A model generated the notes under the pieces. It saw only the letters and a list, made by a program, of their open reading frames with translations. It had not been told where the DNA came from and did not search any database. A DNA stretch of 64,000 nt from Megachile rotundata (lineage: Eukaryota > Arthropoda > Insecta > Hymenoptera > Megachilidae): positions 2,604,001 to 2,668,000 of the forward strand of contig NW_027473314.1 of the NCBI RefSeq assembly GCF_050947335.1, read 5' to 3'. The position numbers and the translations under genes are program-made. Shown here in pieces: positions 33,272 to 51,834 of this stretch (the stretch's first letter is position 1; each line of letters begins with the position of its first letter).

Positions 33272-36200
33272 ATGCAATCACAATCCTACAGAAACAATCA
33301 TACAATCACTATCATACAATCACAATCATACAATCACAATCATACCATCACAATCATACAATCACAATCATGCAATCACAATCATACAATCACAATCATA
33401 CAATCACAATCATACAATCACAATCATACAATCACAATCAAACAATCACAATCATACAATCACAATCATACAATCGCAATCATAAAATCACAATCATACA
33501 ATAACAATCATACCATCACAATCATACAATCACAATCAGACAATCACAATCATACAATCGCAATAAAAGAATCACAATCATACAATCACAATCATACAAT
33601 CACAATCATACAATCACAATCATACAATCACAATCTCACAATCACAATCATAGAGTCACAATCATACAATCACAATCATAGAATCACAATCATACAATCA
33701 CAATCTCACAATCACGATCATACAATAACGATCATACAATCACAATCATACAATCACAATCATACAATCACAATCATAGAATCACAATCATACAATCACA
33801 ATCATACAATCGCAATAAAAGAATCACAATCATACAATCACAATCATACAATCACAATCATACAATAACAATCATACCATCACAATCATACAATCACAAT
33901 CAGACAATCACAATCATACAATCGCAATAAAAGAATCACAATCATACAATCACAATCATACAATCACAATCATACAATCACAATCATACAATCACAATCA
34001 TACAATCACAATCTCACAATCACAATCATACAGTCACAATCATACAATCACAATCATAGAATCACAATCATACAATCACAATCTCACAATCACGATCATA
34101 CAATAACGATCATACAATCACAATCATACAATCACAATCATACAATCGCAATCATACAATCACAAACATACAGAAACAATCATGCAACCACCATCATACA
34201 ATCACAATCATACAATCACAATCATACAATCACAATCATACAATCACAATCAAACAATCACAATCATACAATCACAATCATACAATCGCAATCATAAAAT
34301 CACAATCATACAATAACAATCATACCATCACAATCATACAATCACAATCAGACAATCACAATCATACAATCGCAATAAAAGAATCACAATCATACAATCA
34401 CAATCATACAATCACAATCATACAATCACAATCATACAATCACAATCTCACAATCACAATCATACAGTCACAATCATACAATCACAATCATACAATCGCA
34501 ATCATACAATCGCAATCATACAATCACAATCATACGATCACAATCATACAATCACAATCATACAATCACAATCATACAATCGCAATCATACAATCACAAT
34601 CATACAATTACTATCATACAATCACAATCATTCAATCGCAATCATACAATCACAATCTCACAATCACGATCATACATTCACGATCATACAATCACAATCT
34701 CACAATCACAATCACACAATCACAATCATACAATCACAATCATACAATCATAATCATACAATCGCAATCATGCAATCACAATCCTACAGAAACAATCATA
34801 CAATCACTATCATACAATCACAATCATACAATCACAATCATACCATCACAATCATACAATCACAATCATGCAATCACAATCATACAATCACAATCATACA
34901 ATCACAATCATACAATCACAATCAAACAATCACAATCATACAATCACAATCATACAATCGCAATCATAAAATCACAATCATACAATAACAATCATACCAT
35001 CACAATCATACAATCACAATCAGACAATCACAATCATACAATCGCAATAGAAGAATCACAATCATACAATCACAATCATACAATCACAATCATACAATCA
35101 CAATCATACAATCACAATCATACAATCACAATCTCACAATCACAATCCTACAGTCACAATCATACAATCACAATCATAGAATCACAATCATACAATCACA
35201 ATCTCACAATCACGATCATACAATAACGATCATACAATCACAATCATACAATCACAATCATACAATCACAATCATAGAATCACAATCATACAATCACAAT
35301 CATACAATCGCAATAAAAGAATCACAATCATACAATCACAATCATACAATCACAATCATACAATAACAATCATACCATCACAATCATACAATCACAATCA
35401 GACAATCACAATCATACAATCGCAATAAAAGAATCACAATCATACAATCACAATCATACAATCACAATCATACAATCACAATCATACAATCACAATCTCA
35501 CAATCACAATCATACAGTCACAATCATACAATCACAATCATAGAATCACAATCATACAATCACAATCTCACAATCACGATCATACAATAACGATCATACA
35601 ATCACAATCACACAATCACAATCATACAATCGCAATCATACAATCACAAACATACAGAAACAATCATGCAACCACCATCATACAATCACAATCATACAAT
35701 CACAATCATACAATCACAATCATACAATCACAATCATACAATCACAATCATACAATCACAATCATACAATCACAATCATACAATCACAATCATACCATCA
35801 CAATCATACAATCACAATCATGCAATCACAATCATACAATCACAATCATACAATCACAATCATACAATCACAATCAAACAATCACAATCGTACAATCACA
35901 ATCATACAATCGCAATCATAAAATCACAATCATACAATCACAATCAGACAATCACAATCATACAATCACAATCATACAATCACAATCATACAATCACAAT
36001 CATACAATCACAATCATACAATCACAATCATACAATCGCAATCATACAATCACAATCATACAATTACTATCATACAATCACAATCATTCAATCGCAATCA
36101 TACAATCACAATCTCACAATCACGATCATACAATCACGATCATACAATCACAATCTCACAATCACAATCACACAATCACAATCATACAATCACAATCATA

Positions 36201-36757
36201 CAATCATAATCATACAATCGCAATCATGCAATCACAATCCTACAGAAACAATCATACAATCACTATCATACAATCACAATCATACAATCACAATCATACC
36301 ATCACAATCATACAATCACAATCATGCAATCACAATCATACAATCACAATCATACAATCACAATCATACAATCACAATCAAACAATCACAATCATACAAT
36401 CACAATCATACAATCGCAATCATAAAAGCACAATCATACAATAACAATCATACCATCACAATCATACAATCACAATCAGACAATCACAATCATACAATCG
36501 CAATAAAAGAATCACAATCATACAATCACAATCATACAGTCACAATACTACAATCACAATGATACAATCACAATCTCACAATCACGATCATACAATAACG
36601 ATCATACAATCACAATCATATAATCACAATCATACAATCGCAATCATACAATCACAAACATACAGAAACAATCATACAACCACTATCATACAATCACAAT
36701 CATACAATCACAATCATACAATCACAATCACACAATCACAATCATACAATCGCAATC

Positions 36758-37990
36758 ATGCAATCACAATCATACAATCGCAATCATACAATCACAATCA
36801 TACAATCACAATCATACAATCACAATCATACAATCACAATCTCACAATCACGATCATACAATAACGATCATACAATCACAATCATACAATCACAATCATA
36901 CAATCGCAATCATACAATCACAAACATACAGAAACAATCATACAACCACTATCATACAATCACAATCATACAATCACAATCATACAATCACAATCATACA
37001 ATCACAATCATACAATCACAATCATGCAGTCACAATCATGCAATCACAATCATACAATCACAATCATACAATCACAATCATACAATCACAATCATACAAT
37101 CACAATCATACAATCACAATCATACAGCACAATCATACAATCACAATCATACAATCACAATCATACAATCACAATCAGACAATCACAATCATACAATCAC
37201 AATCATACAATCACAATCATACAATCACAATCATACAATCACAATCATACAATCGCAATCATACAATCGCAATCATACAATCGCAATCATACAATCGCAA
37301 TCATACAATCGCAATCAAAGAATCACAATCATACGATCACAATCATACAATCACAATCATACAATCACAATCATACAATCGCAATCATACAATCACAATC
37401 ATACAATTACTATCATACAATCACAATCATTCAATCGCAATCATACAATCACAATCTCACAATCACTATCATACAATCACGATCATACAATCACAATCTC
37501 ACAATCACAATCACACAATCACAATCATACAATCACAATCATACAATCATAATCATACAATCGCAATCATGCAATCACAATCCTACAGAAACAATCATAC
37601 AATCACTATCATACAATCACAATCATACAATCACAATCATACCATCACAATCATACAATCACAATCATGCAATCACAATCATACAATCACAATCATGCAA
37701 TCACAATCATACAATCACAATCAAACAATCACAATCATACAATCACAATCATACAATCGCAATCATAAAATCACAATCATACAATAACAATCATACCATC
37801 ACAATCATACAATCACAATCAGACAATCACAATCATACAATCGCAATCATACAATCACAATCATACCATCACAATCATACAATCACAATCATGCAATCAC
37901 AATCATACAATCACAATCATACAATCACAATCATACAATCACAATCAAACAATCACAATCGTACAATCACAATCATACAATCGCAATCAT
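36758..37990. repeat. Segment duplicated from the 28708 block (second copy)
   Basis: The markers match 28708-29930 in order. A further related copy starts at 38549, 1,791 bp on, which is 128 units minus one base. This copy alone holds the 13-bp unit. Related anchors also occur at 45815, 50183 and 52521. Confidence 0.72.
37121..37133. repeat. 13-bp unit: the only register shift in the window
   Basis: The unit reads CATACAGCACAAT. It is simplest to derive it from the common CATACAGTCACAAT variant by loss of one T. Before it, units start at 7 modulo 14; after it, at 6 modulo 14, up to the right edge. The equivalent unit in the 28708 copy (29071) is full length, so the change is private to this copy. 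It could be a recent mutation or a single-base assembly error. Confidence 0.9.
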
Positions 37991-40368
37991 AAAATCACAA
38001 TCATACAATCACAATCAGACAATCACAATCATACAATCACAATCATACAATCACAATCATACAATCACAATCATACAATCACAATCATACAATCACAATC
38101 ATACAATCGCAATCATACAATCACAATCATTCAATCGCAATCATACAATCACAATCTCACAATCACGATCATACAATCACGATCATACAATCACAATCTC
38201 ACAATCACAATCACACAATCACAATCATACAATCACAATCATACAATCATAATCATACAATCGCAATCATGCAATCACAATCCTACAGAAACAATCATAC
38301 AATCACTATCATACAATCACAATCATACAATCACAATACTACAATCACAATCATACAATCACAATCTCACAATCACGATCATACAATAACGATCATACAA
38401 TCACAATCATATAATCACAATCATACAATCGCAATCATACAATCACAAACATACAGAAACAATCATACAACCACTATCATACAATCACAATCATACAATC
38501 ACAATCATACAATCACAATCACACAATCACAATCATACAATCGCAATCATGCAATCACAATCATACAATCGCAATCATACAATCACAATCATACAATCAC
38601 AATCATACAATCACAATCATACAATCACAATCTCACAATCACGATCATACAATAACGATCATACAATCACAATCATACAATCACAATCATACAATCGCAA
38701 TCATACAATCACAAACATACAGAAACAATCATACAACCACTATCATACAATCACAATCATACAATCACAATCATACAATCACAATCATACAATCACAATC
38801 ATGCAGTCACAATCATGCAATCACAATCATGCAATCACAATCATACAATCACAATCATACAATCACAATCATACAATCACAATCATACAATCACAATCAT
38901 ACAATCACAATCATACAATCACAATCATACAATCACAATCATACAATCACAATCATACAATCACAATCAGACAATCACAATCATACAATCACAATCATAC
39001 AATCACAATCATACAATCACAATCATACAATCACAATCATACAATCACAATCATACAATCGCAATCATACAATCGCAATCATACAATCGCAATCATACAA
39101 TCGCAATCAAAGAATCACAATCATACGATCACAATCATACAATCACAATCATACAATCACAATCATACAATCGCAATCATACAATCACAATCATACAATT
39201 ACTATCATACAATCACAATCATTCAATCGCAATCATACAATCACAATCTCACAATCACTATCATACAATCACGATCATACAATCACAATCTCACAATCAC
39301 AATCACACAATCACAATCATACAATCACAATCATACAATCATAATCATACAATCGCAATCATGCAATCACAATCCTACAGAAACAATCATACAATCACTA
39401 TCATACAATCACAATCATACAATCACAATCATACCATCACAATCATACAATCACAATCATGCAATCACAATCATACAATCACAATCATACAATCACAGTC
39501 ATACAATCACAATCAAACAATCACAATCATACAATCACAATCATACAATCGCAATCATAAAATCACAATCATACAATAACAATCATACCATCACAATCAT
39601 ACAATCACAATCAGACAATCACAATCATACAATCGCAATAAAAGAATCACAATCATACAATCACAATCATACAATCACAATCATACAATCACAATCATAC
39701 AATCACAATCATACAATCACAATCATACAATCACAATCTCACAATCACAATCATACAGTCACAATCATACAATCACAATCATAGAATCACAATCATACAA
39801 TCACAATCTCACAATCACGATCATACAATAACGATCATACAATCGCAATCATACAATCACAATCATACAATTACTATCATACAATCACAATCATACAATC
39901 ACAATCATACAATCACAATCATACAATCACAATCAAACAATCACAATCATACAATCACAATCATACAATCACAATCATACAATCACAATCAAACAATCAC
40001 AATCATACAATCACAATCAGACAATCGCAATCATAAAATCACAATCATACAATAACAATCATACCATCACAATCATACAATCACAATCAGACAATCACAA
40101 TCATACAATCGCAATAAAAGAATCACAATCATACAATCACAATCATAAAATCACAATCATACAATCACAATCATACAATCACAATCATACAATCACAATC
40201 TCACAATCACAATCATACAGTCACAATCATACAATCACAATCATAGAATCACAATCATACAATCACAATCTCACAATCACGATCATACAATAACGATCAT
40301 ACAATCACAATCATACAATCACAATCATACGATCGCAATCATACAATCACAAACATACAGAAACAATC

Positions 40369-42692
40369 ATGCAACCACCATCATACAATCACAATCATAC
40401 AATCACAATCATTCAATCACAATCATACAATCACAATCATACAATCACAATCATACAATCACAATCATACAATCACAATCATACAATCGCAATAAAAGAA
40501 TCACAATCATACAATCACAATCATACAATCACAATCATACAATCACAATCATACAATCACAATCATACAATCACAATCATACAATCACAATCATACAATC
40601 ACAATCAGACAATCGCAATCATACAATCACAATCATACAATCACAATCGTACAATCACAATCATACAATCACAATCATACAATCACAATCATACAATCAC
40701 AATCATACAATCGCAATCGTACAATCGCAATCATACAATCACAATCATACGATCACAATCATACAATCACAATCATACAATCACAATCATACAATCGCAA
40801 TCATACAATCACAATCATACAATGACTATCATACAATCACAATCATTCAATCCCAATCATACAATCACAATCTGACAATCACGATCATACAATCACGATC
40901 ATACAATCACAATCTCACAATCACAATCACACAATCACAATCATACAATCACAATCATACAATCATAATCATACAATCGCAATCATGCAATCACAATCCT
41001 ACAGAAACAATCATACAATCACTATCATACAATCACAAGCATACAATCACAATCATACCATCACAATCATACAATCACAATCATGCAATCACAATCATAC
41101 AATCACAATCATACAATCACAATCTCACAATCACAATCATACAGTCACAATCATACAATCACAATCATACAATCGCAATCATACAATCGCAATCATACAA
41201 TCACAATCATACGATCACAATCATACAATCACAATCATACAATCACAATCATACAATCGCAATCATACAATCACAATCATACAATTACTATCATACAATC
41301 ACAATCATTCAATCGCAATCATACAATCACAATCTCACAATCACGATCATACATTCACGATCATACAATCACAATCTCACAATCACAATCACACAATCAC
41401 AATCATACAATCACAATCATACAATCATAATCATACAATCGCAATCATGCAATCACAATCCTACAGAAACAATCATACAATCACTATCATACAATCACAA
41501 TCATACAATCACAATCATACCATCACAATCATACAATCACAATCATGCAATCACAATCATACAATCACAATCATACAATCACAACCATACAATCACAATC
41601 AAACAATCACAATCATACAATCACAATCATACAATCACAATCATACAATCGCAATCATAAAATCACAATCATACAATAACAATCATACCATCACAATCAT
41701 ACAATCACAATCAGACAATCACAATCATACAATCGCAATAAAAGAATCACAATCATACAATCACAATCATACAATCACAATCATACAATCACAATCATAC
41801 AATCACAATCTCACAATCACAATCATACAGTCACAATCATACAATCACAATCATAGAATCACAATCATACAATCACAATCTCACAATCACGATCATACAA
41901 TAACGATCATACAATCACAATCATACAATCACAATCATACAATCACAATCATAGAAACACAATCATACAATCACAATCATACAATCGCAATAAAAGAATC
42001 ACAATCATACAATCACAATCATACAATCACAATCATACAATAACAATCATACCATCACAATCATACAATCACAATCAGACAATCACAATCATACAATCGC
42101 AATAAAAGAATCACAATCATACAATCACAATCATACAATCACAATCATACAATCACAATCATACAATCACAATCATACAATCACAATCATACAATCACAA
42201 TCATACAATCGCAATAAAAGAATCACAATCATACAATCACAATCATACAATCACAATCATACAATCACAATCATACAATCACAATCATACAATCACAATC
42301 ATACAATCACAATCATACAATCACAATCAGACAATCGCAATCATACAATCACAATCATACAATCACAATCGTACAATCACAATCATACAATCACAATCAT
42401 ACAATCACAATCAGACAATCACAATCATACAATCGCAATAAAAGAATCACAATCATACAATCACAATCATAAAATCACAATCATACAATCACAATCATAC
42501 AATCACAATCATACAATCACAATCTCACAATCACAATCATACAGTCACAATCATACAATCACAATCATAGAATCACAATCATACAATCACAATCTCACAA
42601 TCACGATCATACAATAACGATCATACAATCACAATCATACAATCACAATCATACGATCGCAATCATACAATCACAAACATACAGAAACAATC
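40369..42692. repeat. 2,324-bp repeat period within region C
   Basis: The CATGCAACCACCAT marker at 40368 recurs at 42692, and the CCTACAGAAAC anchor at 40985 recurs at 43295 (2,310 bp, 165 units). The intervening order (CATTCAATC, AATAAAAGAATC, CAGACAATCGC, ATCGTACAATC, CAATGACTATC) is shared by both copies. Confidence 0.7.
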
Positions 42693-43294
42693 ATGCAACC
42701 ACCATCATACAATCACAATCATACAATCACAATCATTCAATCACAATCATACAATCACAATCATACAATCACAATCATACAATCACAATCATACAATCAC
42801 AATCATACAATCGCAATAAAAGAATCACAATCATACAATCACAATCATACAATCACAATCATACAATCACAATCATACAATCACAATCATACAATCACAA
42901 TCATACAATCACAATCAGACAATCGCAATCATACAATCACAATCATACAATCACAATCGTACAATCACAATCATACAATCACAATCATACAATCACAATC
43001 ATACAATCACAATCATACAATCGCAATCGTACAATCGCAATCATACAATCACAATCATACGATCACAATCATACAATCACAATCATACAATCACAATCAT
43101 ACAATCGCAATCATACAATCACAATCATACAATGACTATCATACAATCACAATCATTCAATCGCAATCATACAATCACAATCTGACAATCACGATCATAC
43201 AATCACGATCATACAATCACAATCTCACAATCACAATCACACAATCACAATCATACAATCACAATCATACAATCATAATCATACAATCGCAATC

Positions 43295-46200
43295 ATGCAA
43301 TCACAATCCTACAGAAACAATCATACAATCACTATCATACAATCACAATCATACAATCACAATCATACCATCACAATCATACAATCACAATCATGCAATC
43401 ACAATCATACAATCACAATCATACAATCACAATCATACAATCACAATCAAACAATCACAATCATACAATCACAATCATACAATCACAATCATACAATCGC
43501 AATCATAAAATCACAATCATACAATAACAATCATACCATCACAATCATACAATCACAATCAGACAATCACAATCATACAATCGCAATAAAAGAATCACAA
43601 TCATACAATCACAATCATACAATCACAATCATACAATCACAATCATACAATCACAATCTCACAATCACAATCATACAGTCACAATCATACAATCACAATC
43701 ATAGAATCACAATCATACAATCACAATCTCACAATCACGATCATACAATAACGATCATACAATCACAATCATACAATCACAATCATACAATCACAATCAT
43801 AGAAACACAATCATACAATCACAATCATACAATCGCAATAAAAGAATCACAATCATACAATCACAATCATACAATCACAATCATACAATAACAATCATAC
43901 CATCACAATCATACAATCGCAATCAGACAATCACAATCATACAATCGCAATAAAAGAATCACAATCATACAATCACAATCATACAATCACAATCATACAA
44001 TCACAATCATACAATCACAATCTCACAATCACAATCATACAGTCACAATCATACAATCACAATCATAGAATCACAATCATCCAATCACAATCTCACAATC
44101 ACGATCATACAATAACGATCATATAATCACAATCATACAATCGCAATCATACAATCACAAACATACAGAAACAATCATGCAACCACCATCATACAATCAC
44201 AATCATACAATCACAATCATACAATCACAATCATACAATCACAATCATACAATCACAATCATACAATCACAATCATACAATCACAATCATACAATCACAA
44301 TCATACAATCACAATCATACCATCACAATCATACAATCACAATCATGCAATTACTATCATACAATCACAATCATTCAATCGCAATCATACAATCACAATC
44401 TCACAATCACGATCATACAATCACGATCATACAATCACAATCTCACAATCACAATCACACAATCACAATCATACAATCACAATCATACAATCATAATCAT
44501 ACAATCGCAATCATGCAATCACAATCCTACAGAAACAATCATACAATCACTATCATACAATCACAATCATACAATCACAATCATACCATCACAATCATAC
44601 AATCACAATCATGCAATCACAATCATACAATCACAATCATACAATCACAATCATACAATCACAATCAAACAATCACAATCATACAATCACAATCATACAA
44701 TCGCAATCATAAAAGCACAATCATACAATAACAATCATACCATCACAATCATACAATCACAATCAGACAATCACAATCATACAATCGCAATAAAAGAATC
44801 ACAATCATACAATCACAATCATACAATCACAATACTACAATCACAGTCATACAATCACAATCTCACAATCACGATCATACAATAACGATCATACAATCAC
44901 AATCATATAATCACAATCATACAATCGCAATCATACAATCACAAACATACAGAAACAATCATACAACCACTATCATACAATCACAATCATACAATCACAA
45001 TCATACAATCACAATCACACAATCACAATCATACAATCGCAATCATGCAATCACAATCATACAATCGCAATCATACAATCACAATCATACAATCACAATC
45101 ATACAATCACAATCATACAATCACAATCATACAATCACAATCAAACAATCACAATCATACAATCACAATCTCACAATCACGATCATACAATCACGATCAT
45201 ACAATCACAATCTCACAATCACAATCACACAATCACAATCATACAATCACAATCATACAATCATAATCATACAATCGCAATCATGCAATCACAATCCTAC
45301 AGAAACAATCATACAATCACTATCATACAATCACAATCATACAATCACAATCATACCATCACAATCATACAATCACAATCATGCAATCACAATCATACAA
45401 TCACAATCATACAATCACAATCATACAATCACAATCAAACAATCACAATCATACAATCACAATCATACAATCGCAATCATAAAAGCACAATCATACAATA
45501 ACAATCATACCATCACAATCATACAATCACAATCAGACAATCACAATCATACAATCGCAATAAAAGAATCACAATCATACAATCACAATCATACAATCAC
45601 AATACTACAATCACAATCATACAATCACAATCTCACAATCACGATCATACAATAACGATCATACAATCACAATCATATAATCACAATCATACAATCGCAA
45701 TCATACAATCACAAACATACAGAAACAATCATACAACCACTATCATACAATCACAATCATACAATCACAATCATACAATCACAATCACACAATCACAATC
45801 ATACAATCGCAATCATGCAATCACAATCATACAATCGCAATCATACAATCACAATCATACAATCACAATCATACAATCACAATCATACAATCACAATCTC
45901 ACAATCACGATCATACAATAACGATCATACAATCACAATCATACAATCACAATCATACAATCGCAATCATACAATCACAAACATACAGAAACAATCATAC
46001 AACCACTATCATACAATCACAATCATACAATCACAATCATACAATCACAATCATACAATCACAATCATGCAGTCACAATCATGCAATCACAATCATGCAA
46101 TCACAATCATACAATCACAATCATACAATCACAATCATACAATCACAATCATACAATCACAATCATACAATCACAATCATACAATCACAATCATACAATC

Positions 46201-47466
46201 ACAATCATACAATCACAATCATACAATCACAATCATACAATCACAATCATACAATCACAATCATACAATCACAATCAGACAATCACAATCATACAATCAC
46301 AATAAAAGAATCACAATCATACAATCACAATCATACAATCACAATCATACAATCACAATCATACAATCACAATCATACAATCACAATCATACAATCACAA
46401 TCATACAATCACAATCATACAATCACAATCATACAATCGCAATCAGACAATCGCAATCATACAATCACAATCATACAATCACAATCATACAATCACAATC
46501 ATACAATCACAATCATACAATCACAATCATACAATCACAATCATACAATCGCAATCGTACAATCGCAATCATACAATCACAATCATACGATCACAATCAT
46601 ACAATCACAATCATACAATCACAATCATACAATCGCAATCATACAATCACAATCATACAATGACTATCATACAATCACAATCATTCAATCGCAATCATAC
46701 AATCACAATCTGACAATCACGATCATACAATCACGATCATACAATCACAATCTCACAATCACAATCACACAATCACAATCATACAATCACAATCATACAA
46801 TCATAATCATACAATCGCAATCATGCAACCACAATCCTACAGAAACAATCATACAATCACTATCATACAATCACAAGCATACAATCACAATCATACCATC
46901 ACAATCATACAATCACAATCATGCAATCACAATCATACAATCACAATCATACAATCACAATCATACAATCACAATCAAACAATCACAATCATACAATCAC
47001 AATCATACAATCGCAATCATAAAATCACAATCATACAATAACAATCATACCATCACAATCATACAATCACAATCAGACAATCACAATCATACAATCGCAA
47101 TAAAAGAATCACAATCATACAATCACAATCATACAATCACAATCATACAATCACAATCATACAATCACAATCTCACAATCACAATCATACAATCACAATC
47201 ATACAATCGCAATCATACAATCGCAATCATACAATCACAATCATACGATCACAATCATACAATCACAATCATACAATCACAATCATACAATCGCAATCAT
47301 ACAATCACAATCATACAATTACTATCATACAATCACAATCATTCAATCGCAATCATACAATCACAATCTCACAATCACGATCATACAATCACAATCTCAC
47401 AATCACAATCACACAATCACAATCATACAATCACAATCATACAATCATAATCATACAATCGCAATC
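43295..47466. repeat. 4.2-kb higher-order repeat E, copy 1 (4,172 bp, 298 units)
   Basis: The copy runs from the CCTACAGAAAC anchor at 43295 to the same anchor at 47467. It contains CATGCAACCACCAT at 44176, a second anchor at 45283, the CATGCAATC/ATCGCAAT anchor at 45815 and an anchor at 46823. The same series follows in copy 2. A shorter related piece, 41447-43294 (1,848 bp, 132 units), precedes it. Confidence 0.78.
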
Positions 47467-50400
47467 ATGCAATCACAATCCTACAGAAACAATCATACAA
47501 TCACTATCATACAATCACAATCATACAATCACAATCATACCATCACAATCATACAATCACAATCATGCAATCACAATCATACAATCACAATCATACAATC
47601 ACAATCATACAATCACAATCAAACAATCACAATCATACAATCACAATCATACAATCACAATCATACAATCGCAATCATAAAATCACAATCATACAATAAC
47701 AATCATACCATCACAATCATACAATCACAATCAGACAATCACAATCATACAATCGCAATAAAAGAATCACAATCATACAATCACAATCATACAATCACAA
47801 TCATACAATCACAATCATACAATCACAATCTCACAATCACAATCATACAGTCACAATCATACAATCACAATCATAGAATCACAATCATACAATCACAATC
47901 TCACAATCACGATCATACAATAACGATCATACAATCACAATCATACAATCACAATCATACAATCACAATCATACAATCACAATCATAGAATCACAATCAT
48001 ACAATCACAATCATACAATCGCAATAAAAGAATCACAATCATACAATCACAATCATACAATCACAATCATACAATAACAATCATACCATCACAATCATAC
48101 AATCACAATCAGACAATCACAATCATACAATCGCAATAAAAGAATCACAATCATACAATCACAATCATACAATCACAATCATACAATCACAATCATACAA
48201 TCACAATCTCACAATCACAATCATACAGTCACAATCATACAATCACAATCATAGAATCACAATCATCCAATCACAATCTCACAATCACGATCATACAATA
48301 ACGATCATATAATCACAATCATACAATCGCAATCATACAATCACAAACATACAGAAACAATCATGCAACCACCATCATACAATCACAATCATACAATCAC
48401 AATCATACAATCACAATCATACAATCACAATCATACAATCACAATCATACAATCACAATCATACAATCACAATCATACAATCACAATCATACAATCACAA
48501 TCATACCATCACAATCATACAATCACAATCATGCAATTACTATCATACAATCACAATCATTCAATCGCAATCATACAATCACAATCTCACAATCACGATC
48601 ATACAATCACGATCATACAATCACAATCTCACAATCACAATCACACAATCACAATCATACAATCACAATCATACAATCATAATCATACAATCGCAATCAT
48701 GCAATCACAATCCTACAGAAACAATCATACAATCACTATCATACAATCACAATCATACAATCACAATCATACCATCACAATCATACAATCACAATCATGC
48801 AATCACAATCATACAATCACAATCATACAATCACAATCATACAATCACAATCAAACAATCACAATCATACAATCACAATCATACAATCGCAATCATAAAA
48901 GCACAATCATACAATAACAATCATACCATCACAATCATACAATCACAATCAGACAATCACAATCATACAATCGCAATAAAAGAATCACAATCATACAATC
49001 ACAATCATACAATCACAATACTACAATCACAATCATACAATCACAATCTCACAATCACGATCATACAATAACGATCATACAATCACAATCATATAATCAC
49101 AATCATACAATCGCAATCATACAATCACAAACATACAGAAACAATCATACAACCACTATCATACAATCACAATCATACAATCACAATCATACAATCACAA
49201 TCACACAATCACAATCATACAATCGCAATCATGCAATCACAATCATACAATCGCAATCATACAATCACAATCATACAATCACAATCATACAATCACAATC
49301 ATACAATCACAATCATACAATCACAATCAAACAATCACAATCGTACAATCACAATCATACAATCGCAATCATAAAATCACAATCATACAATCACAATCAG
49401 ACAATCACAATCATACAATCACAATCATACAATCACAATCATACAATCACAATCATACAATCACAATCATACAATCACAATCATACAATCGCAATCATAC
49501 AATCACAATCATTCAATCGCAATCATACAATCACAATCTCACAATCACGATCATACAATCACGATCATACAATCACAATCTCACAATCACAATCACACAA
49601 TCACAATCATACAATCACAATCATACAATCATAATCATACAATCGCAATCATGCAATCACAATCCTACAGAAACAATCATACAATCACTATCATACAATC
49701 ACAATCATACAATCACAATCATACCATCACAATCATACAATCACAATCATGCAATCACAATCATACAATCACAATCATACAATCACAATCATACAATCAC
49801 AATCAAACAATCACAATCATACAATCACAATCATACAATCGCAATCATAAAAGCACAATCATACAATAACAATCATACCATCACAATCATACAATCACAA
49901 TCAGACAATCACAATCATACAATCGCAATAAAAGAATCACAATCATACAATCACAATCATACAATCACAATACTACAATCACAATCATACAATCACAATC
50001 TCACAATCACGATCATACAATAACGATCATACAATCACAATCATATAATCACAATCATACAATCGCAATCATACAATCACAAACATACAGAAACAATCAT
50101 ACAACCACTATCATACAATCACAATCATACAATCACAATCATACAATCACAATCACACAATCACAATCATACAATCGCAATCATGCAATCACAATCATAC
50201 AATCGCAATCATACAATCACAATCATACAATCACAATCATACAATCACAATCATACAATCACAATCTCACAATCACGATCATACAATAACGATCATACAA
50301 TCACAATCATACAATCACAATCATACAATCGCAATCATACAATCACAAACATACAGAAACAATCATACAACCACTATCATACAATCACAATCATACAATC

Positions 50401-51834
50401 ACAATCATACAATCACAATCATACAATCACAATCATACAATCACAATCATGCAGTCACAATCATGCAATCACAATCATGCAATCACAATCATACAATCAC
50501 AATCATACAATCACAATCATACAATCACAATCATACAATCACAATCATACAATCACAATCATACAATCACAATCATACAATCACAATCATACAATCACAA
50601 TCATACAATCACAATCATACAATCACAATCAGACAATCACAATCATACAATCACAATAAAAGAATCACAATCATACAATCACAATCATACAATCACAATC
50701 ATACAGTCACAATCATACAATCACAATCATACAATCACAATCATACAATCACAATCATACAATCACAATCATACAATCACAATCATACAATCGCAATCAG
50801 ACAATCGCAATCATACAATCACAATCATACAATCACAATCATACAATCACAATCATACAATCACAATCATACAATCACAATCATACAATCACAATCATAC
50901 AATCGCAATCGTACAATCGCAATCATACAATCACAGTCATACGATCACAATCATACAATCACAATCATACAATCACAATCATACAATCGCAATCATACAA
51001 TCACAATCATACAATGACTATCATACAATCACAATCATTCAATCGCAATCAAACAATCACAATCTGACAATCACGATCATACAATCACGATCATACAATC
51101 ACAATCTCACAATCACAATCACACAATCACAATCATACAATCACAATCATACAATCATAATCATACAATCGCAATCATGCAATCACAATCCTACAGAAAC
51201 AATCATACAATCACTATCATACAATCACAAGCATACAATCACAATCATACCATCACAATCATACAATCACAATCATGCAATCACAATCATACAATCACAA
51301 TCATACAATCACAATCATACAATCACAATCAAACAATCACAATCATACAATCACAATCATACAATCGCAATCATAAAATGACAATCATACAATAACAATC
51401 ATACCATCACAATCATACAATCACAATCAGACAATCACAATCATACAATCGCAATAAAAGAATCACAATCATACAATCACAATCATACAATCACAATCAT
51501 ACAATCACAATCATACAATCACAATCTCACAATCACAATCATACAGTCACAATCATACAATCACAATCATACAATCGCAATCATACAATCGCAATCATAC
51601 AATCACAATCATACGATCACAATCATACAATCACAATCATACAATCACAATCATACAATCGCAATCATACAATCACAATCATACAATTACTATCATACAA
51701 TCACAATCATTCAATCGCAATCATACAATCACAATCTCACAATCACGATCATACAATCACAATCTCACAATCACAATCACACAATCACAATCATACAATC
51801 ACAATCATACAATCATAATCATACAATCGCAATC
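47467..51834. repeat. 4.4-kb higher-order repeat E, copy 2 (4,368 bp, 312 units)
   Basis: Markers repeat copy 1: 44177 to 48363 (offset 4,186), 45283 to 49651, 45815 to 50183 and 47467 to 51835 (each 4,368), and 46823 to 51177 (4,354). Every offset is a multiple of 14. The change from 4,186 to 4,368 locates 182 extra bases (13 units) between 48917 and 49651. Confidence 0.78.
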
